DNA of 15,650 nucleotides from assembly GCA_938049795.1 (NCBI GenBank), contig CALLCD010000058.1, positions 1 through 15,650 on the forward strand, given 5' to 3'. Positions within the stretch are counted from its first letter, which is position 1. Every line of letters begins with the position of its first letter. Shown piece by piece: positions 1 through 6,988 of the stretch. The notes below the pieces were generated by a model. It had not been told where the DNA came from and ran no database searches. It saw nothing but the letters and a program-made list of their open reading frames with translations. The position numbers were made by a program, and so were the translations under genes. This stretch comes from an uncultured Hyphomonadaceae bacterium (lineage in GTDB: Bacteria > Pseudomonadota > Alphaproteobacteria > Caulobacterales > Hyphomonadaceae).

Positions 1-1
1 C

Positions 2-220
2 GAACTTGCCAATGAAGCTGCGATCAGCCGGATGTTCTCGGCTTGGTGGATGGCCTATCGCCAGCTTGGTGAACTTGGACGCCATCAGCAAAAGCAGTTT
101 GTTGAATTGCGTGACCTCGCGAAAACGGCGCGGCAAATGCCTGTGAAAGACAATCTCAAGGCGCATGCGATTTTGCTGGCTTTCCTGTCGAGCTTCCGCG
201 ATCTCGAGATGGCGGGTTGA
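2..220 (+). CDS. 3' end of an unrecognised protein (5' truncated by window edge)
   Basis: The reading frame is open from base 2 and ends at TGA 218-220, giving at least 72 C-terminal residues. The frame continues upstream of the first ATG (base 32), so that ATG need not be the start. The visible part looks helical, with a Trp-rich patch (SAWWMAY) followed by charged residues (HQQKQFVELRDLAK) and a hydrophobic stretch near the C-terminus (AILLAFLSSF). I do not recognise the family. It lies on the same strand as the GH5 gene, 67 bases upstream of that ATG, but nothing links the two functionally. Confidence 0.5.
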   Translation, partial: ELANEAAISRMFSAWWMAYRQLGELGRHQQKQFVELRDLAKTARQMPVKDNLKAHAILLAFLSSFRDLEMAG

Positions 221-227
221 GCTGGCT

Positions 228-247
228 CAAGCAGCACGCTTGTTAAA
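228..247 (+). terminator. Possible weak intrinsic terminator after the first gene
   Basis: A 5-bp stem CAAGC/GCTTG (228-232 with 238-242) with a 5-base loop is followed by TTAAA. It lies 8 bases after the stop codon of the truncated first gene. The stem is short and there is no true U-run, so this could be chance. Confidence 0.25.
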
Positions 248-287
248 TTGTCTGGCGAAACTCTTGCGCGCAGATTAAGCTTGGCGC

Positions 288-1346
288 ATGCCGTATTCTG
301 TTTCCCGATCCGCTTGGCTGTCTGTCTGGTCTTTGATGTTCATCTGGGCATCCGCCTTTTTGCTGGGGGCCTGCCAGCCTGTGCCATCGGCCCGCTCGAT
401 TTCAGCGGAAGCGGGCCAAGTGGCCAAAACACCGATTGAGCGCTTCGGCCAATTGCGCGTCACCAATGGCAAGATTACAGGCGCGAACGGGGCTCCGGCC
501 TCGCTTGCCGGTCCGAGCTTCTTCTGGAGCAATACGGATTGGGGCATGGCGCGCTTCTACAATGAAGACGCGGTGACCTATTTTGCACAAGACTGGAAGG
601 CCGGCATTGTCCGCGCGGCGATTGCGGGCGAGCAGGATGGCAGTTATCTCGATCAGCCGGACGCCAATATTGCGCGCGCCGAAGCGATCATTGAAGGCGC
701 GATTGCCAATGGGATATATGTCGTCGTCGACTGGCACAGCCATCATGCCGAGGATCATGCCGAACAGGCCGAGATCTTTTTCCGTCACATCGCGGGAAAA
801 TATGGCCACACGCCAAATCTGATCTACGAGATCTATAATGAGCCGCTCGATACGACCGATTGGCAAAGCACGGTCAAACCTTATGCCGAGCGCCTGATCG
901 CGTCGATCCGCGAGATTGATCCGGACAATCTGATCATTGTCGGCACACAGACATGGAGCCAGGATGTTGATAAAGCGGCGCTAAATCCGGTGCGGGGGTT
1001 CGAGAATATTGGCTATGCGCTTCATTTTTATGCGGGCAGCCACAGCGCGGAGCTCCGGCAGCGGGCCGAGCAGGCGATTAAGGCCGGATTGCCGATCATG
1101 GTGACCGAATGGGGCAGTGTGGGCTATTCAGGCGACGGTGATGTGGACCGCGCGTCAAGCGAGGCATGGATGGCTTTTGTCCGGCGGCATCAGCTTAGCC
1201 ATATGATCTGGTCGGTCAGCGACAAGCGCGAAGGGGCGGCGATGCTGGTGCCCGGTGTGCGCTCGAGGGGCGGATGGACGAGCGGTGAGCTGACCGAATC
1301 GGGCCGATTTGCGCGAGAGATTGTGCGCGGCTGGGAAGCGGATTAG
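288..1346 (+). CDS. GH5 family glycoside hydrolase (cellulase/endoglucanase-like) lipoprotein
   Basis: The predicted protein has 352 residues. The N-terminus is a lipoprotein signal: Arg-containing n-region, hydrophobic core and lipobox LLGAC with the acylated Cys at residue 29, so it is probably anchored in an envelope membrane. The rest reads as a retaining GH5 (clan A) barrel. IYEIYNEP carries Asn184 and the acid/base Glu185. HFYAGSH (from His246) holds the conserved substrate-site His/Tyr. VTEWGS carries the nucleophile Glu274, and IWSVSDK (Trp308) matches the end-of-barrel aromatic motif. DWHSHH at 148-153 is also typical. The motif set resembles subfamily GH5_2 beta-1,4-endoglucanases, but the substrate is inferred. 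No carbohydrate-binding module is visible. The start lacks a clear Shine-Dalgarno; Met17 is an alternative but would shorten the signal. The gene converges on purN. Confidence 0.85.
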   Translation: MPYSVSRSAWLSVWSLMFIWASAFLLGACQPVPSARSISAEAGQVAKTPIERFGQLRVTNGKITGANGAPASLAGPSFFWSNTDWGMARFYNEDAVTYFAQDWKAGIVRAAIAGEQDGSYLDQPDANIARAEAIIEGAIANGIYVVVDWHSHHAEDHAEQAEIFFRHIAGKYGHTPNLIYEIYNEPLDTTDWQSTVKPYAERLIASIREIDPDNLIIVGTQTWSQDVDKAALNPVRGFENIGYALHFYAGSHSAELRQRAEQAIKAGLPIMVTEWGSVGYSGDGDVDRASSEAWMAFVRRHQLSHMIWSVSDKREGAAMLVPGVRSRGGWTSGELTESGRFAREIVRGWEAD

Positions 1347-1933
1347 CTCTGGCGCTGCAGGATTTGCTCGCAGGCGATTTTGAGCGCGTGCGGGTAGAGC
1401 TTATGCTCTTCGACGAGCACCCGCGCGCGCAGGGTCTCGACCGTATCATCGGAGCGGACTTTGATCGCCGCTTGCGCAATCGTCTCGCCCTGATCCAGCC
1501 CTGAATTGACCCAGTGGACCGAGCAGCCATGTTCCGCGTCACCCGCTTCGAGCGCGCGCTCATGAGTGTTCAGCCCGGGATATTTTGGCAGGAGCGAGGG
1601 GTGGATGTTTAACACGCGCCCCTCCCAGCGTTCGGTAAACCAGGGGCTGAGGATGCGCATGAAACCGGCGAGCGCGATCAGGTCGATGCCCGCGTCTGTG
1701 GCTTTTGCGTGAAGGGCGCGTTCAAACGCTTCACGGTCTTTGCCGAAGGGTTTGTGGTCGATGGCGCAGGTCGCAATCGCGCGCTTTGCGGCTGTGGTGA
1801 GGCCGAGTGCATCGGGGCGATTGGACAGGACGAGTTTCGGCGTGGCGGGCGCGGTGCCATTTGCGCAGGCGTCGAGCAGGGCTTCCATATTGGTGCCGCG
1901 ACCGGAAATGAAAATGCCGAGATTGACGCTCAC
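1343..1933 (-). CDS. purN: Phosphoribosylglycinamide formyltransferase (GART)
   Basis: PurN transfers a formyl group from 10-formyl-THF to GAR in the third step of de novo purine synthesis. The protein has 196 residues, normal for bacterial PurN. The N-terminus has the phosphate-binding FISGRGTNMEAL loop (residues 8-20). The catalytic triad is visible as Asn109 and His111 in LNIHPSLLPKYPG and Asp147 in GLDQGETI. The start is GTG at 1933-1931, and it overlaps the purM TGA by four bases (GTGA), which implies translational coupling to purM. At the 3' end the TAA (1345-1343) overlaps the TAG of the opposing GH5 gene, leaving no room for a terminator between them. Confidence 0.96.
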   Translation of the reverse strand: MSVNLGIFISGRGTNMEALLDACANGTAPATPKLVLSNRPDALGLTTAAKRAIATCAIDHKPFGKDREAFERALHAKATDAGIDLIALAGFMRILSPWFTERWEGRVLNIHPSLLPKYPGLNTHERALEAGDAEHGCSVHWVNSGLDQGETIAQAAIKVRSDDTVETLRARVLVEEHKLYPHALKIACEQILQRQS

Positions 1934-2958
1934 CCTTCGACAAGCTCGCCGATCATAACAGGCGCTTCGCCCAAGTCTTTGAGCATGGCCAGCGCATCGT
2001 CCGCTTTGTAGGGGCTGACGGCGAGCACCATGCCGATGCCCATATTGAAAGTCTTGTGCATTTCGTCCGCCGACATGCCGCCAACCGATTGCAGCCAGTC
2101 AAACACGGGCAGCGGCGTCCATGCGGTCCGGTCGATTTGCGGGACAAGACCATCAGGGCACATGCGCGGCGTGTTTTCGGTCAGCCCGCCGCCGGTAATG
2201 TGCGCAAGGCCGGTGACGAGCCCGGCGCGGATCAGCGGTAAAGTGGCGTCCGAATAGAGCCGTGTCGGGGTCAGCAGGGCGCGGCCAAGCTCTGTGCCAG
2301 CGGCAAATGGCGCGTCATCCTGATAGGAGAGCCCCGAGCGCTCGACGCATTTGCGGATCAGCGAATAGCCGTTCGAATGGGGCCCCGACGAGGCGAGCCC
2401 GATCAGCTTGTCGCCCGCTTTCATGGCCGCGTGATCGGGCAGAATGGCGTCGCGTTCAACCGCGCCAACGACAAAACCGGCGAGATCATAATGGCCTTCA
2501 GGGTACATGCCGGGCATTTCGGCCGTCTCCCCGCCCGTCAGCGCGCATCCGGCCTGACGGCAGCCTTCTGCGATGCCTGAAATGACCGCTTCGGCGATGC
2601 CGCTTTCCAGCTTGCCTGTGGCGAAATAATCGAGGAAAAACAGAGGTTCAGCACCTTGTGCGAGCACATCATTGGCGCACATGGCGACAAGGTCGATGCC
2701 AACACTGTCATGAATGCCCGTCTCAAAGGCCAGCATTAGCTTTGTGCCAACCCCATCCGTACCCGACACAAGGATCGGATCGGCCCAGCCATCGGCTTTA
2801 AGATCAAACAAGGCACCAAATCCGCCAAGCCCGCCCATCACGCCTTTTCGGCGCGTGGCCGCTGCCAGGGGTTTGATCGCTGCAACAAGTGCGTCGCCTG
2901 CCTCAATATCGACACCAGCATCGCGGTAAGACAGAGGTTTATGGTTGGAAATGCTCAT
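1930..2958 (-). CDS. purM: Phosphoribosylformylglycinamidine cyclo-ligase (AIR synthetase)
   Basis: PurM closes the imidazole ring, converting FGAM plus ATP to AIR in the cytoplasm, the fifth step of purine synthesis. From ATG 2958 the protein has 342 residues, the usual length. Family motifs run in order: GGLGGFGALFDL (42-53), SGTDGVGTKL (65-74), CANDVLAQGAEPLFFLDY (94-111), TGGETAEMPGMY (141-152), SGPHSNGYSLIRK (191-203) and later ITGGGLTENTPRM. The frame is open further upstream (to 3072), but that extension (HLLSISLLAGL...) has no family similarity, and the conserved region begins just after MSISNHKPLSYRDAGVD. No clear Shine-Dalgarno precedes the ATG. The stop overlaps the purN start (GTGA), so purM-purN form an operon. 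Confidence 0.97.
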   Translation of the reverse strand: MSISNHKPLSYRDAGVDIEAGDALVAAIKPLAAATRRKGVMGGLGGFGALFDLKADGWADPILVSGTDGVGTKLMLAFETGIHDSVGIDLVAMCANDVLAQGAEPLFFLDYFATGKLESGIAEAVISGIAEGCRQAGCALTGGETAEMPGMYPEGHYDLAGFVVGAVERDAILPDHAAMKAGDKLIGLASSGPHSNGYSLIRKCVERSGLSYQDDAPFAAGTELGRALLTPTRLYSDATLPLIRAGLVTGLAHITGGGLTENTPRMCPDGLVPQIDRTAWTPLPVFDWLQSVGGMSADEMHKTFNMGIGMVLAVSPYKADDALAMLKDLGEAPVMIGELVEG

Positions 2959-3060
2959 AAGGTGCCCGTTAGCATGGTGCGTTACAGTTTGCCAATTGCT
3001 CAAATGGTTTCCGCGCAGGGCGAGGCCTGCTAGAAGAGAAATAGATAGGAGATGCCCGTC
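2959..3060. promoter_or_regulatory. Divergent intergenic region between purM and the DUF2066-hdaA-ppk-ppx operon
   Basis: These 102 bases must carry control elements for both directions. Toward purM (minus strand), TTGGCA is followed 16 bases later by GCTAACGG (at 2973-2966), which partly resembles the Caulobacter housekeeping -10 (GCTANAWC). If real, transcription would begin within a few bases of the purM ATG, giving an almost leaderless mRNA, which would fit the absence of a Shine-Dalgarno. Toward the DUF2066 gene I see no convincing -35/-10, only the ribosome site at 3047-3051. An imperfect inverted repeat (CCAATT/AAATGG) lies in the middle of the region. No purine riboswitch fold was recognised. 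Confidence 0.35.
3047..3051 (+). promoter_or_regulatory. Ribosome binding site AGGAG that decides the DUF2066 start
   Basis: AGGAG directly abuts the ATG at 3052, which is too close to serve it, but lies 9 bases before the in-frame ATG at 3061. This spacing selects 3061 as the start, and the signal peptide then begins with MIRQLLL. Confidence 0.65.
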
Positions 3061-4068
3061 ATGATTCGTCAATTGCTGCTTGTTTTTTCATTTGGTCTGA
3101 TCTGCGCATTTACAGCGCATGCGGACACGAGAAGCCTCTATACGGTTATGGACATTGATGTTGACGAGAGCGCGTCGAGCGTGATCGAGGCCCAGCGCGC
3201 AGGCTTTGCCAAGGCGCGGCGGATCGGCGTGGAGCGTATGATCGAGCGAATCACTTTGCCATCGGACCGCTCCCAACGTGCCCCGATTATTGTCGATGAT
3301 GCTTTAGCCCAACGTCTGGTGCGCGCGGTGGATGTGCAGAAGGAAACGCGCGGCGGTGGGCGCTATATTGCGACCCTGTCTGCGGTGATGAACCGGCAGG
3401 CGGTGCGGGCGTTTTTGCAGGGCGAACAGATTGATTTTGTGGACATTCAGGCCCCGGCCGCTTTGTTGGTGCCGCTCGCGCGGAACCGGATTCTGGGCGA
3501 ATGGCATGCGGCATGGGGCGAGAAGAATGACGGAGCGCTTGTGCCTTACGTGACAGCGCAAATGGCTTATGAGCGTGGCCTGACTTGGGAGAATGTCCAG
3601 GGCGAGGTTGGCAGTGCGCGCGCGCGTCGCGGCATTGTGGCCGAGCTTGATGGGGCCGAAGGCGCGTACACGGTGCGGGTTTCGACACTGACGGCGAGCG
3701 GGGAGACGCTGCTCGGAACAACACGGCGCGTGCGCACAATGGATGATGCGGTGCAGACCGTCTCGCGTATGATGGACAATATCTGGAAAGAGCAATCGGT
3801 TGTCCGCTCCGGCGTGCGCACTTTGTCTGAGGCGAGCGTGCTCTATACATCTTTGCCGGAATGGAACTCGCTGCGCGCGGCGCTGGCGCGCTCTCCGCTT
3901 GTGTCGGACTTCCAGATCAAGGCCATCGCGTCTGACGGAGCGGTCGTGCAGTTTGCCTATGCGGGCGAGATTGAACGGCTAAAGAGCGATCTTGGCCAGC
4001 GCGGCGCATCGCTTGAGGTGCAGCCGGGCATGTGGACGCTGCGCTCTGCCGTCTCATCCGCGCGCTAA
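3061..4068 (+). CDS. DUF2066 domain-containing exported protein
   Basis: The protein has 335 residues from ATG 3061. It has a Sec signal peptide (MIRQLLLVFSF...) with probable cleavage after Ala21 (AHA|DTR), so the mature protein is likely periplasmic. The mature N-terminus (YTVMDIDVDESA, then an Ala/Arg-rich helix with AQRAGFAKARRIGVERM) and the following segment containing FVDIQAP match the DUF2066 pattern as I know it. The family's biochemical function is not established and none is claimed. There are no catalytic motifs or further membrane segments. It is the first gene of an apparent operon with the HdaA-like gene (28 bases downstream), ppk and ppx. DUF2066 genes beside hda are a recurrent arrangement in proteobacteria, which suggests a conserved but undefined link. 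Confidence 0.75.
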   Translation: MIRQLLLVFSFGLICAFTAHADTRSLYTVMDIDVDESASSVIEAQRAGFAKARRIGVERMIERITLPSDRSQRAPIIVDDALAQRLVRAVDVQKETRGGGRYIATLSAVMNRQAVRAFLQGEQIDFVDIQAPAALLVPLARNRILGEWHAAWGEKNDGALVPYVTAQMAYERGLTWENVQGEVGSARARRGIVAELDGAEGAYTVRVSTLTASGETLLGTTRRVRTMDDAVQTVSRMMDNIWKEQSVVRSGVRTLSEASVLYTSLPEWNSLRAALARSPLVSDFQIKAIASDGAVVQFAYAGEIERLKSDLGQRGASLEVQPGMWTLRSAVSSAR

Positions 4069-4096
4069 CCGGCTTTCAGGAGACAAAAGGCCGCCT

Positions 4097-4798
4097 ATGC
4101 CGCAACAGTATAGTCTGCGATTTCCCGACCAGCCCGAACGCTTCTCGGATCTCGCCATTACCGCGTCGAATGAAACCGCGATTGAAGCGATCCGGAACTG
4201 GAAGACGTGGAGCCATCCGGCCATGTGTCTGGTCGGGCCAGTGCAAAGCGGTTTGCGGGTCACCGCAAGGCTCTGGGCGGACGAGGCAGAGGCGCGTGTG
4301 CTTGATGCGCGAGGGTTTGACCGGCTGAACGATGCCGAGATTGCCAAACTGGCCGAGGGCAATTGCGCGATTGATCTGGCCGATCAGGTGACCCATGAAG
4401 CCAATCTTCTGACCATGCTCAACCTAGTGAGCCAGCGCAATGGGCGGCTCTTGCTGACCGGCCGCACCGTGCCCTCCCAATGGCCATGCCAATCGGCAGA
4501 TTTGCGCTCGCGGCTCGACGGGCTGCCCAATACGCAGATTTATCCGCCCGATGACGACATGCTGATCGAACGGCTCAAGGCGGCATGCCGACGGCGCTAT
4601 ATGAAGCTTGACCCGCCGACTATTGCTTTCCTTGCGATCCGGCTGCCCCGATCCTATGCCGCGATTGAGGAATATGTGTCACGACTTGATGAAGCGGTGG
4701 ACGCAAATCAACGCGCGCCCAGTATTCATTTGGCAAGGACTGTGCTTGAAGATGGGGCAGGGTCTTTGGCATTGTTCGGAGATCCTGACGATTTGTAA
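4097..4798 (+). CDS. hdaA: HdaA-like DnaA-regulatory protein with a degenerate nucleotide-binding site
   Basis: The protein has 233 residues, typical of Hda/HdaA. These are DnaA AAA+ paralogues that bind the beta sliding clamp and promote hydrolysis of DnaA-ATP, limiting replication initiation. The N-terminus has a clamp-binding-like hexapeptide QYSLRF (4-9). The AAA+ layout is kept: phosphate-loop region VGPVQSG (46-52), Walker B region CAIDLADQ (90-97), sensor-1 stretch LLLTGRTVPSQW (118-129), box VII Arg in DLRSRL (Arg139), PPDDDMLIERL (150-160) and sensor-2 LPRSYAAIEEYVSRLD (183-198). However, the Walker A Lys-Ser/Thr pair is replaced by Leu53-Arg54, and the second Walker B acidic residue by Leu94. 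Start 4097 was chosen because the frame upstream lacks family similarity and AAAAGG lies 6 bases before it. The gene sits between DUF2066 and ppk on the same strand. Confidence 0.8.
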   Translation: MPQQYSLRFPDQPERFSDLAITASNETAIEAIRNWKTWSHPAMCLVGPVQSGLRVTARLWADEAEARVLDARGFDRLNDAEIAKLAEGNCAIDLADQVTHEANLLTMLNLVSQRNGRLLLTGRTVPSQWPCQSADLRSRLDGLPNTQIYPPDDDMLIERLKAACRRRYMKLDPPTIAFLAIRLPRSYAAIEEYVSRLDEAVDANQRAPSIHLARTVLEDGAGSLALFGDPDDL

Positions 4799-4829
4799 TA
4801 GTTAAGCGTATCAAGGGACTGGGCAGATC

Positions 4830-6986
4830 ATGGCTGGAGACTCTGAACAGGCGGCATCGGCCCGTTTTTTCAACCGCGAAATGTCGTGGCTGAAGTTCAA
4901 TGCCCGTGTGCTCGAAGAGGCGGCCAATCTTGCCCACCCTTTGCTCGAGCGTCTGCGCTTTTTGTCGATCTCGGCGAGCAATCTCGATGAGTTCTATATG
5001 GTCCGCTATGCCGGTTTGCGTGAGCAGGTGCGCGCGGGCGTTAAAACGGTCAGCCAAGACGGGCTAACCCCGCGCGAGCAAGTCAAGCTGATCGAAGAGG
5101 CCGCAGGCCGGCTGATGAAAGAGCAGCAGAAATGCTACAAACAGCTTCGCCGCGCGCTGGCCGATGAAGGCATCAAGGTCGTCACCGCCGACAAGCTGAC
5201 CAAATCGGACAAAGCATGGCTGACCGATACATTTGCCGAGAAGGTCTTTCCGATTTTAACCCCGCTTGCGGTTGATCCGGCCCATCCGTTTCCGTTTCTG
5301 CCCAATCGCGGCTTTGCGCTGGCGCTTGATCTACAGCCCGTCGGCGCGGGCGAGCCGATGACGGGGCTTGTGCCATTGCCCGCCTTTGCGGCGCGGTTCA
5401 TCCGCTTGCCGGACAAGTCCGATGGGGCGGCGCGATACATTCCGCTTGAGCGCGTTATTCCGCTCTATGTGGACCGGCTGTTCCCGGGCTATGTCGAACA
5501 GGGGCTTTGCCTGTTTCGTATTGTCCGCGATTCGGACATCGAGATTGATGACGAGGCCGAAGACCTGATCCGCGAGTTCGAGATTTTGCTGCGCCAGCGC
5601 CGACGCGGGCGGATTGTGCGGATCAAAGTCAGCGCGCAGACACCTGAAGAGTTGCGCGAGCTGATCCTGCGCGAGATGGAGTCCGAGCCAAACGATCTGG
5701 TGCTGACCGAAGGGCTGATCGGGCTCGCGCAATTGTCCGAACTGATCACCAAGGAACGCAGTGATTTGCAGTTCAACGCGTTCGAGCCACGCTATCCCGA
5801 ACGCATTCGCGAGCATGGCGGCAATTGTTTTGCGGCGATCCGGCAAAAGGACATTCTCGTCCACCATCCTTACGAGTCCTTTGATGTCGTGATCGAATTT
5901 CTCCGGCAGGCCGCGCTTGATCCGGATGTGGTCGCGATCAAGCAGACGCTCTACCGCACGAGCGCCAACTCGCCGATTGTCTCCGCGCTGATCGAAGCCG
6001 CCGAGGCGGGCAAATCGGTCACGGCGCTCGTCGAGATCAAGGCGCGGTTTGATGAAGAGGCGAATTTGCGTCTGGCGCGCGATCTTGAACGGGCCGGTGT
6101 GCAAGTTGTCTATGGCTTTATCGACTATAAGACCCACGCCAAGGTCAGCCTTGTCGTCCGGCGCGAGGGCGAGGAGCTGACGACATACACCCATTTCGGC
6201 ACTGGCAATTATCATCCGATCACGGCGCGTATCTATACCGATCTGGCGCTGTTTACGAGCGATCCGGCGATGGGGCGCGATGCGGGGCGGCTGTTCAATT
6301 ATGTCACCGCTTATAAGGAACCGCCCGCGCACAGTCCCGATATGGAGAAAATCATCATGTCGCCCGTGGCCATGCGCGAGGGGCTTTTGGCCTGTATCAA
6401 AGCGGAGACGGCCAATGCGCGCGCGGGCAAGCCGTCGGGCATCTGGGCGAAGATGAACTCGCTGGTGGATCGGGAGCTGATTGATGCGCTGTATGAGGCA
6501 AGCCGGGCGGGTGTGCCGATCCGTCTGGTGGTGCGCGGGATCTGTTGCCTGCGGCCCGGGCTGAAAGGTCTGTCGGAGACAATTGAAGTCAAGAGCATTG
6601 TCGGGCGCTTCTTGGAGCATTCGCGCATTGTCGCCTTTGCGAACGGAAAGGCGCTGCCCTCAGCGGAGGCGAAAGTGTTTATGTCGTCAGCCGACTGGAT
6701 GCCGCGCAATCTGCAAAGGCGGGTGGAGGCGCTGGTCCCGATCGAGAACCCGACGGTTCACCGCCAAGTGCTCAATCAGATCATGGTCGCCAATCTCAAT
6801 GACAATGTGCAAAGCTGGCTTTTGCAGGCCGACGGTAGCTATGTCCGGCTGACCCCCGAGGATGGTGAGGCTGTCTTCGATGCGCATCAATATTTCATGC
6901 AGACCGATAGCCTGTCCGGACGCGGCAGCGCGATTGAACTGAACGAGCCGCCGCGACTGGCGCCCAAGCGTAGGCGGGACGGTTAG
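4830..6986 (+). CDS. ppk: Polyphosphate kinase 1
   Basis: PPK1 reversibly transfers the ATP gamma-phosphate onto a growing inorganic polyphosphate chain through a phosphohistidine. The protein has 718 residues, normal for the family. The N-terminal domain begins with FFNREMSWLKFNARVLEEA (13-31) and continues with FLSISASNLDEFYMVR (44-59). PILTPLAVDPAHPFPFL (141-157) is also diagnostic. In the catalytic phospholipase-D-like half, KTHAK carries His436 (equivalent to the E. coli phosphorylated His435), and THFGTGNYH carries His455 (equivalent to E. coli His454). TARIYTDLALFTSD follows. Conserved IKQTLYRTS (370-378) and VEIKARFDEEAN (401-412) are also present. It starts 31 bases after the HdaA stop. 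The ppx ATG begins two bases after its TAG, so the synthetic and degradative enzymes are probably co-translated. Confidence 0.97.
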   Translation: MAGDSEQAASARFFNREMSWLKFNARVLEEAANLAHPLLERLRFLSISASNLDEFYMVRYAGLREQVRAGVKTVSQDGLTPREQVKLIEEAAGRLMKEQQKCYKQLRRALADEGIKVVTADKLTKSDKAWLTDTFAEKVFPILTPLAVDPAHPFPFLPNRGFALALDLQPVGAGEPMTGLVPLPAFAARFIRLPDKSDGAARYIPLERVIPLYVDRLFPGYVEQGLCLFRIVRDSDIEIDDEAEDLIREFEILLRQRRRGRIVRIKVSAQTPEELRELILREMESEPNDLVLTEGLIGLAQLSELITKERSDLQFNAFEPRYPERIREHGGNCFAAIRQKDILVHHPYESFDVVIEFLRQAALDPDVVAIKQTLYRTSANSPIVSALIEAAEAGKSVTALVEIKARFDEEANLRLARDLERAGVQVVYGFIDYKTHAKVSLVVRREGEELTTYTHFGTGNYHPITARIYTDLALFTSDPAMGRDAGRLFNYVTAYKEPPAHSPDMEKIIMSPVAMREGLLACIKAETANARAGKPSGIWAKMNSLVDRELIDALYEASRAGVPIRLVVRGICCLRPGLKGLSETIEVKSIVGRFLEHSRIVAFANGKALPSAEAKVFMSSADWMPRNLQRRVEALVPIENPTVHRQVLNQIMVANLNDNVQSWLLQADGSYVRLTPEDGEAVFDAHQYFMQTDSLSGRGSAIELNEPPRLAPKRRRDG

Positions 6987-6988
6987 GG

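Noticed and set aside
2955..2975. Six-codon minus-strand ORF (MLTGTL) whose TGA overlaps the purM ATG, as a leader peptide
   Set aside because: It has no ribosome site, and ORFs this short arise by chance. It would also not be transcribed if the candidate promoter at 2966-2973 is correct.
3992..4096. Upstream N-terminal extension of the HdaA-like protein
   Set aside because: It overlaps the DUF2066 coding end and translates to Arg/Cys-rich sequence unlike the family. The ribosome site and clamp-binding-like motif support the ATG at 4097.
5331..6620. Long minus-strand open frame of 429 codons inside ppk
   Set aside because: It is the complement of a strongly conserved ppk coding region in a GC-rich genome, and its translation has no recognisable domain.
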